27,331 nt of DNA from JANNOG01 sp050329415 (GTDB taxonomy: Bacteria > Actinomycetota > Actinomycetes > Actinomycetales > JBBAYJ01). A model generated the notes under the pieces. The model saw only the letters and a program-made list of their open reading frames with translations, did no database searches and was not told the origin of the DNA. Position numbers and translations under genes: made by a program. Location: NCBI GenBank assembly GCA_050329415.1, contig JBHJOS010000024.1:1-27331 (forward strand), read 5' to 3'. This document shows positions 15,440 to 22,177 of the stretch, piece by piece. How positions within the stretch are numbered: the first letter of the stretch is position 1; each line of letters begins with the position of its first letter.

Positions 15440-15993
15440 CTCGCCAGGGCCAGGCTGACGACGCGGGAGGCCGGCGGTGCGCCGACGGTCGTCACGGTGA
15501 GGCGCCCTCGGAGGTCACTGTGCCCGCTCAACTGGGGCGAGGTCGCCAGGTATCCGTTGATGCGAGCGCCGTCCCGCGCGTCGGGGTGGCGCATGCCGTC
15601 GCCGCGACCGATCCCTTCGAGCCAGGCGTTGACGTCGTGCCACAGGTACAGACCGCCGGCGGCCGCATGGTGGGCGGTCGGGAATCCGCTCTGCCGCTCG
15701 CCCCGGATCCACTGCCCGACGTTCTGCGGGGTCACGCCCGCACGGCGAGCGATCTCCGCTCGCGTGACGAGGTCCTCGTGCAGTCGCAGGACACGGATCC
15801 CCGGCGCCTCGATGTCGGCGACCGCTCGGACCGCGGCGTCGAACGCCGACCGACCGGGGCAGGACAGAGCCGCGAGCGTGAGGCCGCCGTGCGTCGACAC
15901 GACACCGTCGTAGGCGTCGAGGAGGTACTCGGTGCGCGGGTCGCTCGCGTCCCCCAGCTCGGACGTCACGAAGATCAGTTCAAAGGTCTCCAT
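15436..15993 (-). CDS. HTH protein with HicB-like N-terminus, probable antitoxin
   Basis: The 185-residue product has a beta-rich N-terminal part (F-E-L-I-F-V-T-S-E, then G-L-T-L-A-A-L-S-C, then a helix with A-A-V-R-A-V-A-D-I) that could be a HicB-like fold. A helix-turn-helix follows at about 95-120 (T-R-A-E-I-A-R-R-A-G-V-T-P-Q-N-V-G-Q-W-I-R-G) and a W-H-D-V-N-A-W-L element near 135. The start has a strong GAGGAGG site. It is translationally coupled to the SecB-like gene and lies 61 bases after the HicA-like relic, so it is the likely antitoxin and repressor of that operon. The HTH is firm; the HicB-like reading is inferred. Confidence 0.6.
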   Translation of the reverse strand: METFELIFVTSELGDASDPRTEYLLDAYDGVVSTHGGLTLAALSCPGRSAFDAAVRAVADIEAPGIRVLRLHEDLVTRAEIARRAGVTPQNVGQWIRGERQSGFPTAHHAAAGGLYLWHDVNAWLEGIGRGDGMRHPDARDGARINGYLATSPQLSGHSDLRGRLTVTTVGAPPASRVVSLALAS

Positions 15994-16054
15994 CGTCGCC
16001 TCCTCGCTCCAGACTCGTGATCGGCGCGGCTGTTGTCAATCTGAAACAGCGGGT

Positions 16055-16310
16055 TCATCGGTCCAGTGCGTGGGAGTCGGGACAGTGCTGGGCCAACCGC
16101 AAGATCTTCTTGGCGTGGTTACCCGGGTTCTGCGGCGTGCCGTTGATCGCCATCTGGCCGCGCCGGTCCCCGCACGGGCACCGTGCCGTGAACTTGTGGC
16201 CGAGCCGGACGAAGCGCCACCCCCGCCGCCTCGAGCGCGAGCATGGCCTCGTACACCGGGCCCGCGACCTCCCGTCGCACGTCGCGAGCCCGGACTTCCC
16301 CGCCGGCCAC
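16055..16310 (-). pseudogene. HicA-like small protein gene with a frameshift
   Basis: Two reading frames join into one plausible protein of about 85 residues. The first, from GTG 16310, reads V-Y-E-A-M-L-A-L-E-A-A-G. The second continues as W-R-F-V-R-L-G-H-K-F-T-A-R-C-P-C-G, then I-N-G-T-P-Q-N-P-G-N-H-A-K-K-I-L-R to a TGA at 16055. The switch falls exactly in a run of five C (five G on the coding strand, 16220-16224); four would restore the frame. G-H-K-F and T-P-x-N-P-G-x-H-A-x-x-I are the hallmark of HicA-like RNA-binding proteins. It could be an inactivated toxin, a phase-variable one, or a sequencing error. Confidence 0.65.
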
Positions 16311-16475
16311 ACGCCACCCCCTCAGACTGCATCTCGACCGACGACCCTATGGCTCGACGCGGTCTCGTCACCGGCACGACGCCCGGAGGTCATGCGGCAT
16401 CGGCTGCGATTGGGGCGCTCGGTCGGCGACGGCCGTGCCCGCCGGGGCGCCCACAAGTCACATCCCCGCTGCCCA

Positions 16476-16502
16476 TGTTGCTTATCGTGTCGATAAGCAA
16501 CA
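16476..16502. promoter_or_regulatory. 27-bp perfect palindrome upstream of the HNH gene
   Basis: TGTTGCTTATCG (16476-16487), spacer TGT, then CGATAAGCAACA (16491-16502) are perfect 12-bp inverted arms in an otherwise very GC-rich region. A possible -10 element TATGTT follows at 16510-16515 and the HNH start is at 16536. The site should cover or touch the -35 position, so a dimeric repressor bound here would block transcription. Confidence 0.65.
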
Positions 16503-16535
16503 CCGGGCGTATGTTGTGGCGCCGCACCTGCCACG

Positions 16536-17453
16536 ATGCCGGCCATGCCCGGCCCCGCGGACGAGGACGCGATCCGCGCCGCCGCGCTCGCCTGGCTCGA
16601 CCGCGTGACGTTCGGCGGGGAGCTGCACGTCGACCGGCACACGCTGGCCAACGACTTCCGGGTCGCCGGCGAGCGGTTCCCGCTCGTCGACCGCGGCCGG
16701 GGCATCCGCCGCCCGGCGGGGTGGCGGGCGGCGCTGTCGATCCTCACCGCCGCGGTCGGCAACCGGCCCCGGCCGTACGACGACGCGGAGGGCCCCGACG
16801 GCCTGCACCGCTACAAGCTGCGCCGGGACGAGGGCGGGCGGTCCGAGAACGAGGGCCTGCGGGCCGCCCTGGCCGAGGGACTCCCGCTCGCCTGGTTCTA
16901 CGGCGTCGCGCCCGGTGTCTTCCAGGTGATCTCGCCGGTGTGGCTGGTGGCCGAGGAACCCGAGCACGACCAGTTCGTCGTCGCGCTCACCGAGGACCAG
17001 CGCGCCGTGACGCCCGGCAGCGTCGTCGAGGAGACGACGCGCCGCTATCTCGTCCGCCAGACCCGCCAGCGCCTTCACCAGCGGGTCTTCGCCAGTCAGG
17101 TCATGGTCGCCTACGAGACCCGGTGCGCCGTCTGCTCGCTCGCCCACCGGCCGCTGCTCGACGCGGCGCACATCGTCCCCGACCGCGAGGACGCCGGGAT
17201 CGCCGCGGTCACCAACGGCCTGGCGCTCTGCAAGATCCACCACGCCGCCTACGACCGGGACATCCTCGGCATCCGCCCGGACCTCGTCGTCGAGGTGCAC
17301 GCCCGGCTGCTCGCCGAGATCGACGGGCCGATGCTCCGCCACGGCCTGCAGGACCACCACGGCCGGCCGCTCATGGTCGTGCCGCGGCGCCGGGCGGACC
17401 GCCCGGACCCCGACCGGCTCGCGGACCGCTACGCCCGGTTCCGGGCCGCCTGA
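16536..17453 (+). CDS. HNH endonuclease, restriction-type
   Basis: The 305-residue protein has a C-terminal HNH_2-type nuclease domain at about 195-245: C197-x-x-C200, then A-A-H212-I-V-P, N-G-L-A-L-C and I-H-H-A-A-Y-D-R. The N-terminal 180 residues (A-N-D-F, then G-I-R-R-P-A-G-W-R-A-A-L-S-I-L-T, then L-H-R-Y-K-L-R-R-D) form a separate domain of the kind found before HNH in putative modification-dependent restriction enzymes; its target is unknown to me. No methyltransferase gene is adjacent, which fits a type IV-like role. The start is at 16536 or 16545. Its 3' end overlaps the convergent Rieske gene by 25 bases. Confidence 0.8.
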   Translation: MPAMPGPADEDAIRAAALAWLDRVTFGGELHVDRHTLANDFRVAGERFPLVDRGRGIRRPAGWRAALSILTAAVGNRPRPYDDAEGPDGLHRYKLRRDEGGRSENEGLRAALAEGLPLAWFYGVAPGVFQVISPVWLVAEEPEHDQFVVALTEDQRAVTPGSVVEETTRRYLVRQTRQRLHQRVFASQVMVAYETRCAVCSLAHRPLLDAAHIVPDREDAGIAAVTNGLALCKIHHAAYDRDILGIRPDLVVEVHARLLAEIDGPMLRHGLQDHHGRPLMVVPRRRADRPDPDRLADRYARFRAA

Positions 17454-17845
17454 CTCGCACTGTCCGGGCGAGCGGTCGGCCCCGACCGGGTTCCGCCCTG
17501 TCCCGCGTGCCGCCGGAGCCGGTCCGCCCACGACTCGCGGACCTCGGGGGGGACCTCGGCCACCCGCCTGCCGTCCCGCTCGACGACCGGGAACACGGCC
17601 AGCCGGTCCGCCACGGCCGTCGTGCACTCCCCGGTCGCCAGGTCGAAGGCGTACCAGTGCCAGGGGCAGACCAGCGTGCCGTCGCGGACCGTGCCGTCGC
17701 CCAGCGGGCCCCCCTTGTGCGGGCACCGGGCGTCGACCACGACGATCCCGGCCGGCCCGGCGACGGCCACGAGGGGCCGGTCGTCGTGCGGCACCGGCCA
17801 CACCGTCGCGCCCGGCGGCCCGTCCGGCACCTCGACGAGGCTCAC
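17429..17845 (-). CDS. Rieske-type [2Fe-2S] ferredoxin
   Basis: This 138-residue protein carries the Rieske cluster site C41-P-H43-K-G-G and C60-P-W-H63-W-Y. It is soluble, without membrane anchor, so it is a ferredoxin of the type that feeds electrons to ring-hydroxylating oxygenases (it could also be a NirD-like reductase subunit). The GTG start is 13 bases after the decarboxylase stop, last in the leftward operon. The C-terminal 40 residues after the Rieske fold are proline- and arginine-rich, and the gene runs 25 bases into the convergent HNH gene. No oxygenase is present in the window, so its partner is unknown. Confidence 0.8.
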   Translation of the reverse strand: MSLVEVPDGPPGATVWPVPHDDRPLVAVAGPAGIVVVDARCPHKGGPLGDGTVRDGTLVCPWHWYAFDLATGECTTAVADRLAVFPVVERDGRRVAEVPPEVRESWADRLRRHAGQGGTRSGPTARPDSASQAARNRA

Positions 17846-17858
17846 GGGTCGACCGCGG

Positions 17859-18665
17859 TCACGCGCAGGCCAGGGTGAGCGACCCCAGCCGGTCGATCGT
17901 GGCGACCACGACGTCGCCCGTGACGACCGGCACGGCCGCCGTCAGGCCTCCGGAGATCACGACGTCGCCCTCGCGCAGGCCCAGGTCCTGCCCCGCCAGG
18001 GTCCGGACCAGCCACGCGACGGCGGCGGCCGGATGCCCGAGCGACGCGGCACCCGCGGCCGTCGCCGCCGGCGAGCCCGAGTGCTCGAGCACCACACCCA
18101 CCAGCCGCAGGTCCACCCCCCTCGGGTCCACCCAGTCCCCGACGAGGTACCGGCCGAACGAGGAGTTGTCGGCCACGACGTCGGGCATTGTGAAGCGGTA
18201 GTCCAGGAAGCGGGAGTCGAGGACCTCCATCGCGACGGCCACGGCGTCGGTGGCGCGCAGGACGTCGGCCGAGGTGACGGCCGACCCGGAGAGGTCGTCC
18301 CCCAGGACGAACGCGATCTCGGGCTCGACCCGCGGCTGGATGTGCTCGGAGACGACCAAGGCTTCGCCCGAGTCCAGCGCACCGCCACGCGGGAGGAACC
18401 CGTACGTCGGTGACACCAGGCCGACCTGGCGCTGCTTGGCTCGCGACGTCACGCCCAGCTTCCACCCGGCCTGCGGCCCGGCCGCGGCGACCGCTCGCTC
18501 GCGGGCGACCCGCTGCACCGCGTAGCCGCCGGCGAGGTCGAGCCCGGGGAACTCGTCGCTGAGGGGGGCGACGGCGCGCCGCTGGGTGCGCGCCTCCGCC
18601 AGCCGGTCGGCCAACTGCCGGACGAGGGCGTCGTCCAGGGCATGGCGGGCGTCAACGGCACTCAT
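17859..18665 (-). CDS. dmpH: 4-oxalocrotonate decarboxylase
   Basis: The 268-residue protein belongs to the hydratase/decarboxylase family of meta-cleavage pathways. It has G-W-K-L-G-V-T-S-R-A-K with the catalytic lysine, the metal site Q-P-R-V-E-P-E-I-A-F-V-L and M-E-V-L-D-S-R, and P-D-V-V-A-D-N-S-S, which matches the decarboxylase branch (XylI/DmpH) better than the hydratase branch. It would convert 2-oxohex-3-enedioate (4-oxalocrotonate, keto form) to 2-oxopent-4-enoate. In Pseudomonas the enzyme forms a complex with the hydratase, here encoded just upstream with a 1-base overlap (TGATG). The start ATG at 18665 is fixed by that overlap. The hydratase-or-decarboxylase choice is by motif only. 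Confidence 0.75.
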   Translation of the reverse strand: MSAVDARHALDDALVRQLADRLAEARTQRRAVAPLSDEFPGLDLAGGYAVQRVARERAVAAAGPQAGWKLGVTSRAKQRQVGLVSPTYGFLPRGGALDSGEALVVSEHIQPRVEPEIAFVLGDDLSGSAVTSADVLRATDAVAVAMEVLDSRFLDYRFTMPDVVADNSSFGRYLVGDWVDPRGVDLRLVGVVLEHSGSPAATAAGAASLGHPAAAVAWLVRTLAGQDLGLREGDVVISGGLTAAVPVVTGDVVVATIDRLGSLTLACA

Positions 18666-19474
18666 CAGGGCACCACCTTCAGCGTGATCGACCCGAGCCG
18701 GTCGAACTCGGCGCGGAAGACGTCCCCCGCCTGCATGGGGACGGCGGCGTGCAGGGCACCGGTCATGACGAGGTGACCGGGTTCCAGGGCGATCCCGACC
18801 GATCCCAGCGTGTTGGCGAGCCACGCCACGACGGCGACGGGGTCGCCGAGAGCTGCCGCGCCGGCGCCGGTGTCGACCAGCTCGCCGTTGCGGGTGAGCA
18901 CCATCCCGACGAGCCGGGTGTCGAGCCCGGAGGCGTCGACGAGTCGGCCGGACACCGCAGCCGCCCCGTTCGATGCGAGGTCCGACACCGTGTCGGCCAG
19001 CTTGATCCGCCAGTCGGCGAAGCGGGAGTCGACGATCTCGACGGACGCTGCCGCCGCCCCGATGGCCCGCGCCGCGCGGGGGATGGTGACCCCGGGCCCT
19101 TCCAGGCGCTCGTCGAGGACGAAGACGATCTCGGCCTCGATCTTCGGCTGGATGAACCGCGAGAGGGCGACCTCGTCGCCGTGGCCGTAGAGGGTGGACC
19201 TGAGCACCGGCCCGTAGTCGGGGGAGTCGACCCCGATGAGCCGCTGCATGGGCTTGGAGGTGAGCCCGACCTTGTACCCGACGATCCCGTCGCCGTCGGC
19301 GAGGATCAGGCGGGTCAGCTCGGACTGGACCGCGTACCCGTCGGCCATGGTGAGGTCGGGTCGGCTGTCGGTGAAGGGCTCGATCGCCACGCGGGTGCAG
19401 CGGGACTCATAGAGGGCGCGGGCCTTGGCCGCCGCCTCCGCCGCGTCGATCGTCTGCCTGGTCGGTGCGTTCAT
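18665..19474 (-). CDS. dmpE: 2-oxopent-4-enoate (2-keto-4-pentenoate) hydratase
   Basis: This 269-residue protein is a paralogue of the next gene. It shows V-G-Y-K-V-G-L-T-S-K, I-G-V-D-S-P-D-Y-G, the metal-binding Q-P-K-I-E-A-E-I-V-F-V-L and V-E-I-V-D-S-R, and A-D-W-R-I-K-L-A-D-T, which fits DmpE/MhpD hydratases. It adds water to 2-oxopent-4-enoate to give 4-hydroxy-2-oxovalerate, the substrate of the aldolase encoded at 25133. It starts 10 bases after the IclR stop, and a GAGG lies 9-12 bases before the ATG, overlapping the IclR stop codon. Confidence 0.8.
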   Translation of the reverse strand: MNAPTRQTIDAAEAAAKARALYESRCTRVAIEPFTDSRPDLTMADGYAVQSELTRLILADGDGIVGYKVGLTSKPMQRLIGVDSPDYGPVLRSTLYGHGDEVALSRFIQPKIEAEIVFVLDERLEGPGVTIPRAARAIGAAAASVEIVDSRFADWRIKLADTVSDLASNGAAAVSGRLVDASGLDTRLVGMVLTRNGELVDTGAGAAALGDPVAVVAWLANTLGSVGIALEPGHLVMTGALHAAVPMQAGDVFRAEFDRLGSITLKVVP

Positions 19475-19484
19475 ACGGCGGGCC

Positions 19485-20303
19485 TCACGCCTTCCTCGCT
19501 CGCTCTCCTGCGCCGACCCAGCCGAGCCGGCGTGACACCGCCTCGCCCGCCTCGGCGACCAGAGGTCCGTACCGGCGCCGCTGCAGCGCCCCGAGCCGGG
19601 ACAGGGGCGCACCGACGCTGATCGCGGCGACGACGCGGCCGTCCGGACCGCGAACGGCTCCCGCGACGCTGGCGACGTCGGGCTCGCGCTCCTCGACGGC
19701 CTCGGCCCACCCGCGGCTCCGGCAGCGCTCCAGGTCCGCCAGCAGCAGGTCGCGGTCGGTGATCGTGTGCCTCGTCAGGCGCGTCAGGGGCGCGGCGTCC
19801 AGGAGGGCGTCGCGCTCGCCCGGGTCCAGCCAGGCGAGCAGGATCTTGCCCGAGCTGGTGCAGTGGACCGGGACCCGGCGGCCGGTCTCGGTGAACAGTC
19901 GCAGGCTGCGCTGGCTCTCGAGGCGGTCGACGTACACGACGTCCACGCCGTCCAGGACGCCGATCTGCGCGGACTCCCCGGTCTCCTCGCGCAGCGCGGC
20001 GAGGATCGGCGCGCCCGCCGCGTGGAGATCCATGTGGACCTTGACCGCCTCGCCCAGCTCGAACATCACGATCCCGAGGCGGTAGTTGCCGCTGCGGGGG
20101 TCCTGCTCGATGAGGCCCTCGGCCGCGAGGGTCGTGAGGAGCCGGTGGACCGTCGACTTGCCGAGCCCGAGCCGGCGGGCGAGTTCGGACACGCCGAACT
20201 CCGGCTCGCGCGGCAGGAACTCCTTGAGCAGGCGCGCCGCGTTGCGGACGGTCGAGAGGGACTCGCGGGGGTCCTCGCCGGTGCCGCTCCCGGTGCCGGT
20301 CAC
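19485..20303 (-). CDS. IclR-family transcriptional regulator
   Basis: The 272-residue regulator has a winged helix at about 20-75 (F-G-V-S-E-L-A-R-R-L-G-L-G-K-S-T-V-H-R-L-L) and an IclR effector domain after it (V-Y-V-D-R-L-E-S, T-S-S-G-K-I-L-L-A, A-S-V-A-G-A-V-R). IclR members commonly control aromatic degradation genes, binding a pathway compound in the C-terminal domain. The GTG start overlaps the stop of the upstream unknown gene (GTGA); the longer frame upstream is arginine-rich and not credible. Probable binding sites lie in the divergent spacer at 21046-21180, so it likely controls both arms of the cluster. Confidence 0.85.
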   Translation of the reverse strand: MTGTGSGTGEDPRESLSTVRNAARLLKEFLPREPEFGVSELARRLGLGKSTVHRLLTTLAAEGLIEQDPRSGNYRLGIVMFELGEAVKVHMDLHAAGAPILAALREETGESAQIGVLDGVDVVYVDRLESQRSLRLFTETGRRVPVHCTSSGKILLAWLDPGERDALLDAAPLTRLTRHTITDRDLLLADLERCRSRGWAEAVEEREPDVASVAGAVRGPDGRVVAAISVGAPLSRLGALQRRRYGPLVAEAGEAVSRRLGWVGAGERARKA

Positions 20304-21031
20304 GAATCGCTCCCCTGGTCGGGTGCGGCCGGCGTCCACTGCCGCCGACCGCCGACGGCGGCGAGCAGGGCCTTGCGCAGGCCGTCGGGGTCCGGCGTCT
20401 CGGCGTCCGCCGCGGCCGCGACCTCGACGTTGTGCGGGGCGATCGCCCGCGCGAGGAGGGCCTGGGCGCGCACGAGGCCCGCGGCCGCCGCCCCGGCGAA
20501 CTCGTCGACCAGCGCCTCGCGCCCCCGAGCGCGGGAGCGGATGGTCTCGAGGTCGCGGGCGGCGGCCGAGTGGCTGTTGGCCAGGCCGGTCCCGACGTGC
20601 TGGGCCTGGTGGGCGCTGAGCCCCGCGCCGGGGGAGGCGACGAAGTGGTACACCACCGTGGCGATGCCGAGGAGATGGCGGACCTCCTCGAACGCCGGGC
20701 CGCCGGACTCGTCGACGGTCCCGAGTGCGGGCAGGACGACGGGGTCGAAGAACCTGACCTCCCAGGTGAGGCCGGAGTCCTCGCCCGTGACGGCGACCTC
20801 CGGGCTCTGGAGGGGGCCGAGAGACTGCGTCGTCGCGAGCAGGTGGAGGTGCCGGGCTCCCACGGCCGCCACGGTCAGCCGGCCCGCGGCCAGCAGGGCG
20901 AGGCTGCCGCGGACGCCGGGAGGGAACGTCTGCGCCTGGGCGAGGTAGGCCCGGTGGATCGCCGCGACGTAGCCGGCGACCGCCGCCCGCATGTCGTCCG
21001 GGCTGGGCCTGTCCGGTGGCTTCTCCGCCAC
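20300..21031 (-). CDS. Unknown protein, first gene of the leftward catabolic operon
   Basis: The 243-residue product starts at GTG 21031, which has a GGAGG site 5 bases upstream; the longer frame runs through the operator region. I do not recognise the family. It is helix-rich, with M-R-A-A-V-A-G-Y-V-A-A-I-H-R-A-Y near the start, a central strand-like V-R-F-F-D-P-V-V-L-P, and L-G-I-A-T-V-V-Y-H-F. No membrane segment or cofactor motif is seen. It is coupled to the IclR gene by a 4-base overlap, so the two are made in fixed proportion. It may be a co-regulator or ligand-binding partner; that is a guess from position only. Confidence 0.6.
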   Translation of the reverse strand: MAEKPPDRPSPDDMRAAVAGYVAAIHRAYLAQAQTFPPGVRGSLALLAAGRLTVAAVGARHLHLLATTQSLGPLQSPEVAVTGEDSGLTWEVRFFDPVVLPALGTVDESGGPAFEEVRHLLGIATVVYHFVASPGAGLSAHQAQHVGTGLANSHSAAARDLETIRSRARGREALVDEFAGAAAAGLVRAQALLARAIAPHNVEVAAAADAETPDPDGLRKALLAAVGGRRQWTPAAPDQGSDS

Positions 21032-21045
21032 GGCATCCTCCGACC

Positions 21046-21083
21046 TGTTCCGTTCTGCGGAACACATTCTCCTTATGCGGAAC
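21046..21083. promoter_or_regulatory. Probable IclR operator 1 (palindrome plus third repeat)
   Basis: TGTTCCG (21046-21052), TTCTG, CGGAACA (21058-21064) form a perfect palindrome. A further TGCGGAAC (21076-21083) repeats the right arm TGCGGAAC (21056-21063) exactly 20 bases on, two helical turns. The site lies just upstream of the leftward operon start (21031). Confidence 0.65.
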
Positions 21084-21141
21084 GGTAGGACGGGTGATCG
21101 CGAGGGGTCAAGACCCTGCGAGTGCGATCCGGTCTCTGACG

Positions 21142-21180
21142 TGTTCCGGATGGCGGAAAGCCTACTCTTCCTGCGGAACA
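21142..21180. promoter_or_regulatory. Probable IclR operator 2 (palindrome plus third repeat)
   Basis: TGTTCCG (21142-21148), GATGG, CGGAAAG (21154-21160) form a near-perfect palindrome, and CGGAACA (21174-21180) repeats its right arm 20 bases downstream. It has the same layout and direction as operator 1, 96 bases away, and lies 60-100 bases before the dioxygenase gene start. Confidence 0.65.
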
Positions 21181-21240
21181 GCACATCGGCTTACCGTCGG
21201 CCCGTCAGCACCGGTGCTGACCCGACGCTGGAGGGTCCCC

Positions 21241-22161
21241 GTGGGAGTCCTGCGCTTCGCCCACATCGACGTCCGAACCCCCGACCTCGAACTGTCGACG
21301 TCCTACTACACCGAGGTCCTGGGCCTGCGGGTGGTCGGCGGTGACGACAGTGACGACGGGGCCGTCTACCTCAAGTGCTGGGACGAGGAGGACCACCACT
21401 CGCTGCGGCTGCGGTACGACGCCCGCACGGGCCTGGACCTGTTCTCGTTCCGGGTCGAGCGCGAGGAGGACCTCGACGACCTGGAGAACCGGCTGACCGC
21501 CTACGGCTGCCACGTCCAGCGCATCTCCAAGGGCGAGGCCGTCGGCCAGGGCGAGTCGATCCGGTTCGTCATCCCGTCCGGCCAGACGATGGAACTGGTC
21601 TGGGACCTGGAGAAGACGGGCAACATCCTCGGCAAGCGGGCGCCCTCGCCGGTGCCGCCGCCGGACCTGCCGGGCATCGCCCCGCCACGGATGGACCACC
21701 TGCTCATCACCGCCGAGGAGGTCGGTGAGTCCTGGGCCTTCTTCCGCGACGTCATGGGCTTCCGCCTGACCGAGCAGTTCCTCGACGCCAACGGCCACCA
21801 GATGGGCGTGTGGATGGAGCGGTCGCACTCGCCGCACGACCTCGCGATCGTCAACGGGCCCAACGGCGCCCTGCACCACTGGGCGTACTGGCTGGACGAC
21901 TGGGACCACGTGCGAAAGGCCGCCGACATCCTCGCGTTCAACGCCATCCAGATCGACCAGGGACCGACGCGCCACGGCATCACCCGCGGCAACACCATCT
22001 ACTTCTTCGACCCCCTGGGGATCCGGAACGAGGTCTTCACCGGCGGCTACCGGCCCGACCCCGACTTCCCCATGATCACGTGGACCGAGGAGCAGTTCGG
22101 TCGCGGGCTCTTCTACTACGAGAACGTCGTCAGCCAGCGCTTCCTGCGCCTGCACACGTGA
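21241..22161 (+). CDS. Catechol 2,3-dioxygenase (extradiol, type I), copy 1
   Basis: The 306-residue protein has the two-module vicinal oxygen chelate build of XylE/DmpB. The Fe(II) ligands are at H153 (R-M-D-H-L-L-I), H213 (A-L-H-H-W-A-Y-W) and E264 (R-N-E-V-F-T-G-G), almost the XylE positions (153, 214, 265). P-T-R-H-G-I-T-R-G and I-Y-F-F-D-P are also typical. It would open catechol or a substituted catechol between C2 and C3 to a 2-hydroxymuconic semialdehyde. GTG 21241 follows GGAGGG at 21230-21235; an upstream in-frame extension to 21016 crosses the operators and is rejected. It leads the rightward operon, 16 bases before copy 2. Confidence 0.85.
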   Translation: MGVLRFAHIDVRTPDLELSTSYYTEVLGLRVVGGDDSDDGAVYLKCWDEEDHHSLRLRYDARTGLDLFSFRVEREEDLDDLENRLTAYGCHVQRISKGEAVGQGESIRFVIPSGQTMELVWDLEKTGNILGKRAPSPVPPPDLPGIAPPRMDHLLITAEEVGESWAFFRDVMGFRLTEQFLDANGHQMGVWMERSHSPHDLAIVNGPNGALHHWAYWLDDWDHVRKAADILAFNAIQIDQGPTRHGITRGNTIYFFDPLGIRNEVFTGGYRPDPDFPMITWTEEQFGRGLFYYENVVSQRFLRLHT

Positions 22162-22177
22162 GGAGACGGGGACCGGC

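Noticed and set aside
16311..16475. Possible small gene between the HicA-like relic and the palindrome
   Set aside because: Open frames here have no start with a ribosome site and no known motif; I see nothing supportable beyond promoter space.
16476..16502. Palindrome as a transcription terminator
   Set aside because: No gene ends toward it, there is no T-run, and it lies directly upstream of the HNH start, so an operator is more likely.
15932..17878. Plus-strand open frame of 648 codons over the HNH region
   Set aside because: It is an arginine/proline-rich shadow frame; the HNH reading in another frame has C-x-x-C, H-N-H residues and a promoter-side palindrome.
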